Origin: Sphingomonas kyeonggiensis
Lineage (GTDB): Bacteria > Pseudomonadota > Alphaproteobacteria > Sphingomonadales > Sphingomonadaceae
Assembly (NCBI RefSeq): GCF_014196745.1
Contig: NZ_JACIEH010000001.1
Span: forward strand, 1,364,001 to 1,428,000
DNA length: 64,000 nucleotides
Reading direction: 5' to 3'
The notes beneath the pieces are model-generated. The model saw only the letters and a list, made by a program, of their open reading frames with translations, searched no databases and had not been told where the DNA came from. Of the stretch, positions 41,600 through 50,598 are shown piece by piece. Both the position numbers and the translations under genes were made by a program. How positions within the stretch are numbered: position 1 is the first letter of the stretch; the number at the start of each line of letters is the position of its first letter.

Positions 41600-42915
41600 G
41601 CCATCCAGCCCTGTTTCGCCTCGCGGGCGCGATCGGTGTACATCAGCTTGCGATCGGCCTTCTTGGTCTTGCCCGGGATCGGCGGGAACAGGCCGAAATT
41701 GACGTTCATCGGCTGATAGGTCTCGGCCTCCGCCTCGCCGGTGATGTGCGAGAGCAGCGCGCCCAGCGCCATCTCGCGCGGCGGCGAGGTGAGCGTCTCG
41801 CCTGCCAGTTCCGCCGCGGCGAAGCGTCCGGCGAGCAGCCCGATCGCCGAGCTCTCGACATAGCCTTCGCAGCCGGTGATCTGGCCGGCGAAGCGGATGT
41901 GCGGCGCGTTCTTCAGGCGCAGCTGGTGGTCGAGCAGCTCGGGTGATTTGATGAAGGTGTTGCGGTGCAGGCCGCCCAGCCGGGCGAACTCGGCATTTTC
42001 CAGACCCGGAATCGTCCGGAAAAGAGCGACTTGCTCGGCATATTTAAGCTTGGTCTGGAAGCCGACCATGTTCCACAAGGTGGCGCTGGCATTGTCCTGG
42101 CGGAGCTGGACCACCGCATAGGGCCAGCGACCGGTCTTGGGATCGTCGAGGCCGACGCCCTTCATCGGGCCGAAGCGCAGCGTCTCCAGCCCGCGCTCGG
42201 CCATCACCTCGATCGGCATGCAGCCTTCGAAATAGGGGACATTCTCCCATTCGCGGAACTCGGTCTTCTCGCCGGCCATCAGGGCTGCGTGGAAGGCGTA
42301 ATACTGCTCCTTGGTCATCGGGCAGTTGATGTAGTCCTTGCCCGTGCCGCCGGGGCCGACCTTGTTCCAGCGCGACTGGAACCAGGCGATGTCCATGTCG
42401 ATCGAGTCGCGATGCACGATCGGGGCGATCGCGTCGAAAAAGGCGAGCTGGTCCTTGCCGGTGGCGGTGCCGATGCTCTCGGCCAGGCCGGGTGCGGTCA
42501 GCGGGCCGGTGGCGACGATCGTCGGGCCGCTCTCGGGAAGCCTGTCCACGCGCTCGCGGACGATCTCGATGTTCGGATGCGCCATCAGCGCTGCGGTGAC
42601 ACCGTCGGAGAAGCGGTCACGATCCACTGCCAAGGCCGAGCCGGCGGGCACCTTGTGGATGTCGCCCTGGGCCATGATCAGCGAGCCGAGGTCGCGCATC
42701 TCCTGGTGGAGCAGGCCGACGGCATTGCTCTGGGCATCGTCCGAACGGAAGCTGTTCGAGCAGACAAGCTCGGCCAGCCCCTCGGTCTGGTGCGCCGGCG
42801 TCATGGTGCCGCTGCCGCGCATTTCGGAGAGGCGGACCTTGAAACCCTTGTTCGCGAGCTGCCACGCGGCTTCCGAGCCGGCCAGGCCGCCGCCGATGAT
42901 ATGAATGTCGTGCAT
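41566..42915 (-). CDS. trmFO: Methylenetetrahydrofolate--tRNA-(uracil-5-)-methyltransferase
   Basis: TrmFO, 449 residues, is the folate- and FAD-dependent enzyme that makes ribothymidine at position 54 of tRNA. It begins with the dinucleotide-binding motif [13 protein letters not shown], followed by family segments such as [22 protein letters not shown] and [20 protein letters not shown]. The length is normal. The last 11 codons overlap the end of the convergent EF-hand gene. Confidence 0.96.
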   Translation of the reverse strand: MHDIHIIGGGLAGSEAAWQLANKGFKVRLSEMRGSGTMTPAHQTEGLAELVCSNSFRSDDAQSNAVGLLHQEMRDLGSLIMAQGDIHKVPAGSALAVDRDRFSDGVTAALMAHPNIEIVRERVDRLPESGPTIVATGPLTAPGLAESIGTATGKDQLAFFDAIAPIVHRDSIDMDIAWFQSRWNKVGPGGTGKDYINCPMTKEQYYAFHAALMAGEKTEFREWENVPYFEGCMPIEVMAERGLETLRFGPMKGVGLDDPKTGRWPYAVVQLRQDNASATLWNMVGFQTKLKYAEQVALFRTIPGLENAEFARLGGLHRNTFIKSPELLDHQLRLKNAPHIRFAGQITGCEGYVESSAIGLLAGRFAAAELAGETLTSPPREMALGALLSHITGEAEAETYQPMNVNFGLFPPIPGKTKKADRKLMYTDRAREAKQGWMAQSSLSSADAS

Positions 42916-42971
42916 GCGCCCCCGATAGAGCGATGCTTGGCAGAGCGCCAGTCACACGGCATCAAGGGCGA

Positions 42972-43616
42972 ATGGACCGTCTCCGTACCGAACCGCTCTT
43001 CACCGCCGCGCTGATCGCCGGCGCCAGCTATTTCGCCAATTACTGGCTCGAGGCGGGGGGAACCGCCGCCGTGGTCTGGAAGGGCGCGGGCGTCGGCCTG
43101 CTCGCCTTGTGGGCGCGCAACAAGGCGGTGAATGGCGACGGTCGGATGATCGGCGCGGTGCTGGCACTCGGCGCGCTCGGCGACGTGCTGCTCGAATTGC
43201 AGGGCATGGCGGCGGGCGGGCTTGCCTTCCTCGCGGGGCATTTCCTGGCGAGCTATCTCTACCTGCGCAACAAGCGTGTTCCCGCCGCGCAGTGGATCGC
43301 GCCGCCGGTCGCGATGGGCGTGGCGCTGCTCGCCTGGTGGGTGTTCAGGGGCGGCTATCAGGTCGAGCTGCTCGCCTTCTATGTGTTCGGCCTCTCGCTG
43401 ATGGCCGCATCGGCGATGCTCAGCCGGCTCGGCACGCTGGTCGCGGCGGGCGCCCTGCTGTTCTTCGTCTCGGACTGGCTGATCTTCCTGCGCGAAGGGC
43501 GCATGATCGCCCCGCAGATCGCGTCCCTGCTGATATGGCCGACCTATTTCGTCGGCCAGGCGTTGATCGCCTGGGGCGCGGTCCATGTGTTCCGTGGAGA
43601 AAAGGCGTCGGCATGA
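42972..43616 (+). CDS. Lysoplasmalogenase (YhhN/TMEM86 family)
   Basis: This 214-residue protein has about eight membrane helices and family-typical acidic residues in GALGDVLLELQG and FFVSDWLIFLRE. YhhN/TMEM86 proteins hydrolyse the vinyl-ether bond of lysoplasmalogens; the bacterial substrate is not established. ATG 42972 gives the standard N-terminus. The stop TGA overlaps the ATG of the next gene. Confidence 0.85.
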   Translation: MDRLRTEPLFTAALIAGASYFANYWLEAGGTAAVVWKGAGVGLLALWARNKAVNGDGRMIGAVLALGALGDVLLELQGMAAGGLAFLAGHFLASYLYLRNKRVPAAQWIAPPVAMGVALLAWWVFRGGYQVELLAFYVFGLSLMAASAMLSRLGTLVAAGALLFFVSDWLIFLREGRMIAPQIASLLIWPTYFVGQALIAWGAVHVFRGEKASA

Positions 43617-44044
43617 AGGTCTTCACCATCGGCTATGAGGCGACGACGATGGACGAGTTCATCGCGGCGTTGCGCAAGGCCGGGGTGGAGCGGGTGATCG
43701 ACGTGCGCGCGGTGCCGCTGTCGCGGCGCCCGGGCTTTTCCAAGAACATCCTCGCCGCCAGCCTGAAGGCGGCGGGGATCGATTATGTGCTGCTGAAGAA
43801 CCTAGGCACGCCCAAGCTCGGCCGCGATGCCGCCAAGAAGGGCGATGTGAAGACCCTGCGCGCGGTCTATGAAGGGCAGCTCCACCTGCCCGAGGCGCAG
43901 GCCGAGGCCGCGCAGATGCGCGCGCTGGCGGAGGAGAAGCCCAGCGCCCTGCTCTGTTTCGAGCGCAATCCCGAACATTGCCACCGCACCCTGCTGCTCG
44001 CCGCGGAAGGCGAGGGGGCGGAGGTGGTCGACCTCTATCCCTGA
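43613..44044 (+). CDS. DUF488 domain-containing protein
   Basis: This 143-residue soluble protein has the DUF488 signature: N-terminal FTIGYEATTMDEF, VIDVRAVPLSRRPGFSK and the CFERNPEHCHR motif near residue 118-128 with two cysteines. The function is unknown; members have been linked to stress and metal binding. Its ATG overlaps the lysoplasmalogenase stop (ATGA), so the pair is coupled. Confidence 0.88.
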   Translation: MKVFTIGYEATTMDEFIAALRKAGVERVIDVRAVPLSRRPGFSKNILAASLKAAGIDYVLLKNLGTPKLGRDAAKKGDVKTLRAVYEGQLHLPEAQAEAAQMRALAEEKPSALLCFERNPEHCHRTLLLAAEGEGAEVVDLYP

Positions 44045-44049
44045 GACGA

Positions 44050-44096
44050 GAAAGGCCGGGGCGGCCGGAATACACGAATTCGGCCGCCCCGTAGGT
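44050..44096 (+). terminator. Hairpin between convergent DUF488 and histidine kinase genes
   Basis: A 10-base stem GGGGCGGCCG/CGGCCGCCCC at about 44058-44089 has a partly paired inner loop (GAAT/ATTC). No T-run follows, so termination efficiency is uncertain; it lies six bases or more after the DUF488 stop. Confidence 0.5.
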
Positions 44097-44190
44097 TTGG
44101 GGAGCCGGCGTCACAGAGGGGCAAGGCGCCGGCCCAGATCGCTCTGGGGCCAGGGTCTTGCTGTGGTATTTCAGATTGTTGCGCGCTCGA

Positions 44191-46953
44191 TCAGGCGGTT
44201 TCGCCACTTTGCTGGGTCGGCAGGGCGAAGCTGAAGATCGCGCCGCCATCGGGGCCGTTCTCCGCCCAGAGCCGCCCGCCATGCGCCTCGACGATGGTGC
44301 GGCAGATCGGCAGGCCGAGACCGGTGCCGCTCTCCTTGGTCGTGCGGAACGGCTCGAAGAGGTTGTCGAGCATGTCCTCGCTCAGGCCCGGTCCGCTATC
44401 GGCGATGCTGACCACCACTTCGCCCGGCTCCAGCCGCGTCGTCACCGACACATCGCGCCGGTCGCGGCCGGCAGTCGCCTCCACGCCGTTGCGGATCAGA
44501 TTGGTCAGCACCTGCTCGATCTGGAGCGTATCGCCGATCACGCTGGCGGGGACATGGGCAAAGTCGCACTCGACCTTCGCGTCGCGCCCGCCCTTGAGCT
44601 GGCGCACGGCGGCGCAGGCGGACTGGATCACCGCCCCGAGATCGAGGCTCGACTGGGTAATCTCGCCGCTGACGGTGAAGGAGCGGATCTTGCGGATGAT
44701 GTCGCCGGCTCGCAGCGCCTGGACGCGGGCGCGGTCGAGCGCGTCGAGGATGTTGTGATCGGGATCGACCCGCGAACGGGTGAGGTAGCGGCAGGCTTCG
44801 AGATAGTTGGTGATCGCGGCGAGCGGCTGGTTGAGCTCGTGCGCCAGGGTGGAAGCCATCGCGCCCATCGCGTTCAGCCTTGCGAGGCGGAGCAGCTTCT
44901 CGTGCACTTCGCGCAGCTGGGTGTCCGCTTCCATGTCGCGGGTGATGTCGATCACCAGCCCGAGCAGGCGCGGTCGCCCGTCATGCCCGTCGTAGCGGCC
45001 CTGCAGCGTCACCCAGCGGCTCTCGCCATCGGGCATGGTGAGCTGCAGCGTCATCTCCAGGGGGCCGCGGATTCGCCGGGCATTCACGATCGCCTTGCGC
45101 AGCTCGATCACCTGGTCGACGCCGAGGCGATCGGCGACATCGGCCATGCGGTAGGTGCCTTCGTGCCATTCGAGGCCGAACAGGCGCGCGCTCTCCGGCG
45201 AATGGCGCGATCCGCCGCGGATCAGGTCGATCTGCCACACGCCGACACCGGCTGCCTCCTGGGCGAGGCGGAGCAGCTTCTCGCTCTCCTGGAGCGCGCG
45301 CTGGGCGGCGACGCGCGGCGAGATGTCCTGGAGCACGATGGCGATATAGTCGCCGGTGCCATCGCCGGTGCGGACGAGGTTGGCGGTGCAATGCACCGGG
45401 CGCTGCGTGCCGTCGGGAAGCTGCAGCATCCGGTCGTCGGAATAGAAGGCGACCTCGCCGCGCGAAAGCGCCTGGATGCCCTCCAGGCTCGATTCCCATT
45501 CCTCGGCGGTGCTGGTCTTGCGGCAGCTCTCGCCGATCAGCTCCTCGCGGGGATAGCCGGTGAGCGCGCAGATCCGGTCGTTGACCTCGAGGAACGTGCC
45601 GTCGAGCGACAATCGGCCGACGCCGACGCCGGCCTGCTCGAATACCGCGCGATAGCGGCGCTCAGCTTCCTCGAGCCTGCGCCGGTCCTCCATTTCGGCA
45701 GTGACGAACTCGCTGGTTATCACGACGCCGGCGATGTGGTTGTCCTCGTCGCGCCAGGGGCGGAAGCTCCAGCGGACATAGTCGACGGTGCCGTCCGGAT
45801 GGCGCAAGGCATCGCCATTGCCCGACAGCGACTCGCCCGCCAGCACGCGCGCATATTGGTCGCGACGCTCCGGAGCGCAGACCGGGAAGACCTCGAAATG
45901 GCTGCGCCCCTCCACCGAAACGCCCTCGGGCAGGCGGAAATCGGTGACGAAGCGCTTCGATGCGGCGACGAAGTGCAGGTCCCGGTCGAGGATCGCCACA
46001 GCCGAGGTGGCATCGCGCGCCATGTTGGTCAGGTTCCGCCGCGCGATCTCGAGCCGGCGCGCCGCGAGGCTCAGCTTGTCCTCCGCATGGCGTTCATCGG
46101 CATAGGCGGCGAGCAGGAATATCGTCGCACAGGTCACCGCCACGAATATCTGCGCGAGGAGCTGGCGATGGTCCGACGCCGCGGTGGAGAAGGGCCCGGT
46201 GTCGATCTCGGTGCTCCACAGCACCACCAGCGCGCTGATCGCCACCGACGTCGTCGCACCGCGCAGGTGCCAGCCGAGCGCAGCGAGGACCAGGGGCGGG
46301 AAGATCGCCCAGCTCATCGGGCTGCCGGTCGTCGTCAGGAAGGCATGGGCGGCAATGGCGCCGCAGAACAGCATGACGGCGACGAAGCCGGCCCAGCGCA
46401 GTGGCGACCAGCGCTCGCGCGGCGGGGTTGCCCAGACCAGCACCAGCGGCGCCACCAGGATCATGCCGAGCCCTTGCTGGGCGAACTTGTCGACGAATGC
46501 CGGTGCGCGCCCCACCGCGATCGCACCGAATGCGACGATCCCGGCAGCGAGAAGCGAGCCGGCAACCGCGGCGACGAAGACCCAGAGGATCGACCGCGGA
46601 TCGAGCAACTCGTTCGGGTTGATGCCGCGGCGCTTGATCAGCACCGCGGTGAGCAGCGCGCCGAGCGCCAGCCCCATTGCGCGGAAGCCCTGCTCGATCA
46701 GCGGGAAGGGGGACTGGAACAGCCAGTAGGTGACCAGCACGGCCAGGGCGAGCAGCGGCCAGAACCGCGTGCTGGTCAGCATCAGTCCGCCCACCGAAAC
46801 GCCAATGGCGAGACCCAGGGGCGGGCTATGGCCCATCACCCGGTACCACAGCGCCCAGCTGATGCAGCCCGCCAGGGCACCGGCGAACAACATCAGCGCC
46901 GGACGCACCGCCGCAATCCAGTCTTCCGGCAGACGCTCCCTCACCGTTGCCAT
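44191..46953 (-). CDS. MASE1-PAS sensor histidine kinase
   Basis: This 920-residue membrane sensor kinase has an N-terminal MASE1-like region of about eight membrane helices (residues 10-290). Three PAS/PAC modules follow (about 310-430, 440-560 and 570-690; for example RYRAVFEQAGVGVGRLSLDG). The HisKA domain is FixL-like (STLAHELNQPLAAITNYLEA) with phospho-accepting H705. The HATPase domain has the N box around NLIRNGVEA and G boxes DSGPGLSED and GTGLGLPI. No response regulator gene is adjacent. ATG 46953 has GGAG about six bases upstream; an in-frame start nine codons earlier is less likely. Confidence 0.88.
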   Translation of the reverse strand: MATVRERLPEDWIAAVRPALMLFAGALAGCISWALWYRVMGHSPPLGLAIGVSVGGLMLTSTRFWPLLALAVLVTYWLFQSPFPLIEQGFRAMGLALGALLTAVLIKRRGINPNELLDPRSILWVFVAAVAGSLLAAGIVAFGAIAVGRAPAFVDKFAQQGLGMILVAPLVLVWATPPRERWSPLRWAGFVAVMLFCGAIAAHAFLTTTGSPMSWAIFPPLVLAALGWHLRGATTSVAISALVVLWSTEIDTGPFSTAASDHRQLLAQIFVAVTCATIFLLAAYADERHAEDKLSLAARRLEIARRNLTNMARDATSAVAILDRDLHFVAASKRFVTDFRLPEGVSVEGRSHFEVFPVCAPERRDQYARVLAGESLSGNGDALRHPDGTVDYVRWSFRPWRDEDNHIAGVVITSEFVTAEMEDRRRLEEAERRYRAVFEQAGVGVGRLSLDGTFLEVNDRICALTGYPREELIGESCRKTSTAEEWESSLEGIQALSRGEVAFYSDDRMLQLPDGTQRPVHCTANLVRTGDGTGDYIAIVLQDISPRVAAQRALQESEKLLRLAQEAAGVGVWQIDLIRGGSRHSPESARLFGLEWHEGTYRMADVADRLGVDQVIELRKAIVNARRIRGPLEMTLQLTMPDGESRWVTLQGRYDGHDGRPRLLGLVIDITRDMEADTQLREVHEKLLRLARLNAMGAMASTLAHELNQPLAAITNYLEACRYLTRSRVDPDHNILDALDRARVQALRAGDIIRKIRSFTVSGEITQSSLDLGAVIQSACAAVRQLKGGRDAKVECDFAHVPASVIGDTLQIEQVLTNLIRNGVEATAGRDRRDVSVTTRLEPGEVVVSIADSGPGLSEDMLDNLFEPFRTTKESGTGLGLPICRTIVEAHGGRLWAENGPDGGAIFSFALPTQQSGETA

Positions 46954-47039
46954 CCGATCTCCGTTCCGGCGGAAGCCCATCGGAAATACTGACAGCGATG
47001 TAAATCCGCTAATTTACGGAATGGTTGCGCAATAATTTA

Positions 47040-48632
47040 TCAAGCTGCGGCTTTGCGGCGTTCCGCCATTTCCTCGTTGAGCATTTCGGCGAGCAGGAAA
47101 GCGAGTTCCAGGCTCTGTCCGGCATTGAGACGCGGATCGCAATGCGTGTGGTAGCGATCGGCCAGTCCCTGTTCGGTGATGTCGATCGCGCCGCCGGTGC
47201 ATTCGGTGACGTTCTGCCCGGTCATCTCGGCATGGATACCGCCCGCGAAGGTGCCTTCGGCCCGGTGCACGGCGAAGAAACCGCGCACTTCGGCGAGGAT
47301 CCGCTCGAACGGCCGCGTCTTGTAGCCATTGGCCGCCTTGATGACGTTTCCGTGCATTGGATCGCAGCTCCACACCACCGGATGCCCTTCGCGCTTCACG
47401 GCGCGGACGAGCTTGGGCAGGCCGGCCTCGATCTTGTCATGGCCATAGCGGGTGATCAGCGTCATCCGGCCCGGCGTGCGGCCCGGGTTGAGCGTGTCGA
47501 GCAGGCGCAGCAGCGCATCGGGCTCGAGGCTCGGCCCGCACTTCATGCCGATCGGATTGCCGATCCCGCGCAGGAACTCGACATGCGCCGAGCCCTCGAA
47601 CCGGGTGCGATCGCCGATCCACAGGAAGTGTGCCGACGTGTCGTACCAGTCCCCGGTCAGCGAATCCTGGCGGGTCATCGCTTCCTCATAGGGGAGCAGC
47701 AGCGCCTCGTGGCTGGTGTAGAAACTGGTCGCCTTGAGCTGCGGCACGCTGTCCGCGTCGATGCCGCAGGCGGCCATGAAGTCGAGCGCCTCGCCGATCC
47801 GATCGGCGACATCCGCATATTTCTTGGCCCAGGGGCTGCGGCCCATGAAGTCGTGGGTCCATTTGTGGACCTGGTGCAGGTTGGCATAGCCGCCCTGCGC
47901 GAAGGCGCGCAGCAGGTTGAGCGTCGCCGCCGACTGCGAATAGCCCTGGAGCATGCGCTGCGGATCGGGAATGCGCGCTTCCGGGGTGAAGGCGATGTCG
48001 TTGACGTTGTCGCCGCGGTAGGACGGCAGCTCGACGCCGTTGATCGTCTCGGTGTCGGCCGAGCGCGGCTTGGCGAACTGGCCTGCCATGCGGCCGAGTT
48101 TCACCGTCGGCAGCTTCGAGGCGAAGGTGAGCACCACCGCCATCTGGAGCAGCACGCGGAACGTGTCGCGGATGTTGTTCGGGTGGAACTCGGCGAAGCT
48201 CTCGGCACAGTCGCCGCCCTGGAGCAGGAACGCCTCGCCGCGCGACACCTTGGCCAGCTCGCTGGTCAGATCGCGCGCCTCGCCGGCGAAGACCAGGGGC
48301 GGGAACGAAGTCAGCTGGTTGGTCGCGGCGTCGAGCGCGCCCTGATCGGGGTAATTGGGCAGCTGGCGCGCTTCGGCGGCCTTCCAGCTCGACGGGCTCC
48401 AGCTCGCATGCATGTCATTCTCCGCGTCACGTACGGTGATGTTCCAGTCGGCGGCACCGGCGATGCCGTGCGCGGCAATCAGGTTCATCACCTTTGCGTT
48501 CGCGCGCTTGCCGTCCTTCTCCCAGCCCTGGACGGTGGAGCCGGGGATATCGAACCACGCGCCGAATGCGGCTCGGGTGAGGGAGCGCTCCTCGCGGAAG
48601 CGGCGAATCTTGGTGCCTGCCAGTGTTGTCAT
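47040..48632 (-). CDS. XRE-type HTH fused to class II DAHP synthase
   Basis: This is a 530-residue two-part protein. Residues 1-65 form a Cro/C1-type helix-turn-helix ([33 protein letters not shown] order, with the recognition helix at about 29-40). From M74 the sequence is a complete class II 3-deoxy-7-phosphoheptulonate synthase (about 457 residues, the normal size). It has [11 protein letters not shown] with metal ligand C142, [22 protein letters not shown] and [18 protein letters not shown]. The enzyme condenses PEP and erythrose-4-phosphate in the first shikimate step. The fused N-terminus is not a usual feature of this family. Two inverted repeats lie just upstream, suggesting autoregulation. 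The first ATG (48632) has no good ribosome site while M74 has one. Confidence 0.87.
   Translation of the reverse strand: MTTLAGTKIRRFREERSLTRAAFGAWFDIPGSTVQGWEKDGKRANAKVMNLIAAHGIAGAADWNITVRDAENDMHASWSPSSWKAAEARQLPNYPDQGALDAATNQLTSFPPLVFAGEARDLTSELAKVSRGEAFLLQGGDCAESFAEFHPNNIRDTFRVLLQMAVVLTFASKLPTVKLGRMAGQFAKPRSADTETINGVELPSYRGDNVNDIAFTPEARIPDPQRMLQGYSQSAATLNLLRAFAQGGYANLHQVHKWTHDFMGRSPWAKKYADVADRIGEALDFMAACGIDADSVPQLKATSFYTSHEALLLPYEEAMTRQDSLTGDWYDTSAHFLWIGDRTRFEGSAHVEFLRGIGNPIGMKCGPSLEPDALLRLLDTLNPGRTPGRMTLITRYGHDKIEAGLPKLVRAVKREGHPVVWSCDPMHGNVIKAANGYKTRPFERILAEVRGFFAVHRAEGTFAGGIHAEMTGQNVTECTGGAIDITEQGLADRYHTHCDPRLNAGQSLELAFLLAEMLNEEMAERRKAAA
48418..48421 (-). promoter_or_regulatory. Internal ribosome binding site before DAHP synthase Met74
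   Basis: On the minus strand GCGGAGAATGACATG places a GGAG site about six bases before the ATG at 48413-48411. Initiation here would give a DAHP synthase of about 457 residues without the HTH domain. It is stronger than anything near the long-form start. Confidence 0.5.
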
Positions 48633-48644
48633 AACGGAGGCGAC

Positions 48645-48661
48645 TTACCCCCGCTGGGTAA
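48645..48661. promoter_or_regulatory. Candidate operator, site 1 (proximal)
   Basis: A perfect inverted repeat TTACCC-N5-GGGTAA lies 12 bases upstream of the long-form start of the HTH-DAHP synthase. It matches site 2 with a single half-site difference. Its size suits an XRE-family dimer. Confidence 0.6.
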
Positions 48662-48679
48662 AAATGCGCAAGCAAAAAA

Positions 48680-48696
48680 TTTCCCCGCTGGGGTAA
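48680..48696. promoter_or_regulatory. Candidate operator, site 2 (distal)
   Basis: TTTCCC-N5-GGGTAA lies 35 bases from site 1, in the same orientation class. On the minus strand a weak promoter (TTGTGC, complement of 48699-48704, then 17 bases, then AATTTT, complement of 48676-48681) would have this site between its -35 and -10, a typical position for repression. The promoter is tentative. Confidence 0.55.
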
Positions 48697-48707
48697 ATGC
48701 ACAATTT

Positions 48708-48788
48708 CCGTCATCCCGGCAAAAGCCGGGATCTCAGGCAGCTCTTTCCCCGCCATCACCTGAGACCCTGGCTTTCGCGGGGTGACGG
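48708..48788. repeat. REPIN-like paired palindrome, copy 2
   Basis: This copy is an 81-base element. The outer arms CCGTCATCCCGGC and GGGGTGACGG are complementary, the inner hairpin is closed by AAAA, and the spacer contains CTCTTTCCCCGCCATCACCTGAG. Layout and spacer match the copies at 7201 and 56737. It borders the operator region of the HTH-DAHP synthase gene. Confidence 0.85.
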
Positions 48789-48794
48789 AGGGGG

Positions 48795-49250
48795 CTAGTC
48801 CGGCAGCGTTTCGCCCAGCTTGTCGTACTGCAGGCCGATCCCGTGCAGGCGGGAGCCATTGTCCTCATATCCGTCGAGATAGATGCCATGCTCGGTATGG
48901 AGCAGCCGGGTGCCCTCGCCGTCGGGCAGCAGCTCGATCGAACAGAGGTTCACCGAGATCGGCTTGCCGTTCAGCTTCATCCGATAGGCGTAGACGATGC
49001 GGCTGTCGGGCACGATGTCATGATAGGAGCAGTCGAAGCGCGTCACCGTGCCGCTCTGCCACTTGCCTTCCAGATGCTCGGTCCCGCCGACGCGGAAATC
49101 GAAATGACGATCGACCATGTCCCACAGCTCGTTCGGGCCGGAGAACCAGCGTGCCTTGCCTTCCTCGGTGGCGAAGGCGGCGAAGACCCTGGCGGGGCTC
49201 TGCCTGAAGCGGCGATCGATGACGAACTTGTCGTGGACGGCTTCAGCCAT
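48795..49250 (-). CDS. SRPBCC (AHSA1-type) protein
   Basis: This 151-residue protein has the START/Bet v1-like AHSA1 fold: FVIDRRFRQSPARVFAAFATEEGKARWF-type N-terminus, DFRVGGTEHLEG, and the C-terminal amphipathic helix. Proteins of this kind bind hydrophobic ligands and often pair with an ArsR regulator, as here. The ATG at 49250 lies inside the end of the ArsR gene (8-base overlap) and has GGAG seven bases upstream; an ATG two codons earlier is too close to that site. Confidence 0.85.
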   Translation of the reverse strand: MAEAVHDKFVIDRRFRQSPARVFAAFATEEGKARWFSGPNELWDMVDRHFDFRVGGTEHLEGKWQSGTVTRFDCSYHDIVPDSRIVYAYRMKLNGKPISVNLCSIELLPDGEGTRLLHTEHGIYLDGYEDNGSRLHGIGLQYDKLGETLPD

Positions 49251-49578
49251 GGTCATTCTCCTGGTCCTGGGCGTCGAGGAATTTGGCGAGGCGATCGTAG
49301 CGCGCCTCGGTCGCGCGGCGGCGCTCGATGATCCATTGCTCGACCGCGGCGAGCGCCAGCGGCTCGAGCGTGCAGGTTCGCACGCGCCCCTGCTTCTCGG
49401 TGCGGACGAGCCCGGCGCCTTCGAGTACCCGGACGTGCTGGAGGAAGCTCGGCATCGCCATGGTGAACCCACCGGCCAGTTCGCTGACGCTCGCCGGGCC
49501 GTCACCGAGACGCTCGACCACCGCGCGGCGCGTGGGGTCGGCGAGGGCAGCGAAGGCAGCGTCGATTTGGTTAGGCAT
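49243..49578 (-). CDS. ArsR family transcriptional regulator
   Basis: This 111-residue winged-helix protein has AAFALADPTRRAVVERL-like helix 1, then ASVSELAGGF and PSFLQHVRVLEGAGLV as the recognition region, and the RVRTCTLEPLALAAVEQW wing and tail. There is no obvious metal-binding ELCVC motif, so it is the SRPBCC-associated (non-metal) type. It probably represses itself and the downstream AHSA1 gene. It is the first gene of the pair. Confidence 0.88.
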   Translation of the reverse strand: MPNQIDAAFAALADPTRRAVVERLGDGPASVSELAGGFTMAMPSFLQHVRVLEGAGLVRTEKQGRVRTCTLEPLALAAVEQWIIERRRATEARYDRLAKFLDAQDQENDHG

Positions 49579-49620
49579 GAGCCTAACTAACGCGTTGCGA
49601 ACGGATCGGGCAAGGGGAAA

Positions 49621-50556
49621 CTAGTAGCCCGCCGCCAGATCGACTTCGTTGCTGAGCGGTCGTCCCTCCACGAATGCCCGCGCATTCTCGACGAACAGCG
49701 CGGCGGCGCGCAGGAACATCCGCGTCTGGCTGCGGCCTGACAGGTGCATCGAGTGGATCACGTTGGGTGTGGTCCAGAGCGGATGTTCGGGCGGCAGCGG
49801 CTCGGGCGTGACGGTGTCGAGGAAGGCGCCTGCGATCCGCCGCCTGCTGCAGGCATCGATCAGCGCGTCCTGGTCGATCAGCTCGCCGCGGCCGACATTC
49901 ACGATCCAGGTGCTGGGCTTCATCGCCGCGAGTTCCTCGGCACCGATCATCGCGCGGCTTTCGTCGGTCGACGGAGCGGCCAGGAACACCCAGTCGGTCT
50001 CGGGTAGCAGCGCGCGCCACGCGTCGGCTCCCACGGTACCCTCGGCACCCGAGCGGGTGACGCCGGTCACTTCGACACCGAAGCCCTTCAGCCGCTCGCC
50101 GATCAGCCGCCCGATCGTGCCATAGCCGATCACCAGCGCCTTGCTCTCGAACAGCTCGAGCTTGCCCGGCGCGTCGGTCGGCCATTCCTGGCGGTCGGCG
50201 GCGCGGACCACCTGGTCAAAGCGCTTGGCGGCGACCAGCGCGCCCATCACGGCATATTCGGCCACGGTGTGCGCATTGACCCCGCTGCCATTGGTTACGC
50301 GCGTGCCGCGTTCGCGCAGCAGCTCGGTGTCGAGCACATCGAGCCCGGCATAGATGGTCGAGAGCCATTGGAGCTTGCCCGCTGCCGCCACGGCGCGCGC
50401 CCATTCGCGCGGATTGTTGTTGTCGAGCCAGCCGATGTCCGCATCGCCGACGAGCGCGATGGCCTCGTCGGTGGAGGCGAACCAATGGACGTCGAGCCCG
50501 GCGGGGAGCTGCGGCTCCACGAGCGGGCGGGCGAGGGCAGGGAGCACGGCCTTCAT
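49621..50556 (-). CDS. D-2-hydroxyacid dehydrogenase
   Basis: This 311-residue NAD(P)-dependent dehydrogenase has the Rossmann motif VIGYGTIGRLIGERL, the catalytic arginine in NVGRGELID, the glutamate in DTVTPEPLP, and the histidine in NVIHSMHLSG (the family usually has TPHxAG, so the His loop is slightly altered). Such enzymes reduce 2-keto acids; the specific substrate (glyoxylate, hydroxypyruvate or another) cannot be read from the sequence. ATG 50556 is preferred over an in-frame start 12 codons earlier. Confidence 0.9.
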   Translation of the reverse strand: MKAVLPALARPLVEPQLPAGLDVHWFASTDEAIALVGDADIGWLDNNNPREWARAVAAAGKLQWLSTIYAGLDVLDTELLRERGTRVTNGSGVNAHTVAEYAVMGALVAAKRFDQVVRAADRQEWPTDAPGKLELFESKALVIGYGTIGRLIGERLKGFGVEVTGVTRSGAEGTVGADAWRALLPETDWVFLAAPSTDESRAMIGAEELAAMKPSTWIVNVGRGELIDQDALIDACSRRRIAGAFLDTVTPEPLPPEHPLWTTPNVIHSMHLSGRSQTRMFLRAAALFVENARAFVEGRPLSNEVDLAAGY

Positions 50557-50598
50557 GGGCCGGAGGCTAGCGCGCCACCGGCCCGGGTTCAAAGGGAC

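Noticed and set aside
44158..46992. A 944-codon open frame on the plus strand
   Set aside because: It is antisense to the sensor kinase with complete H and G boxes.
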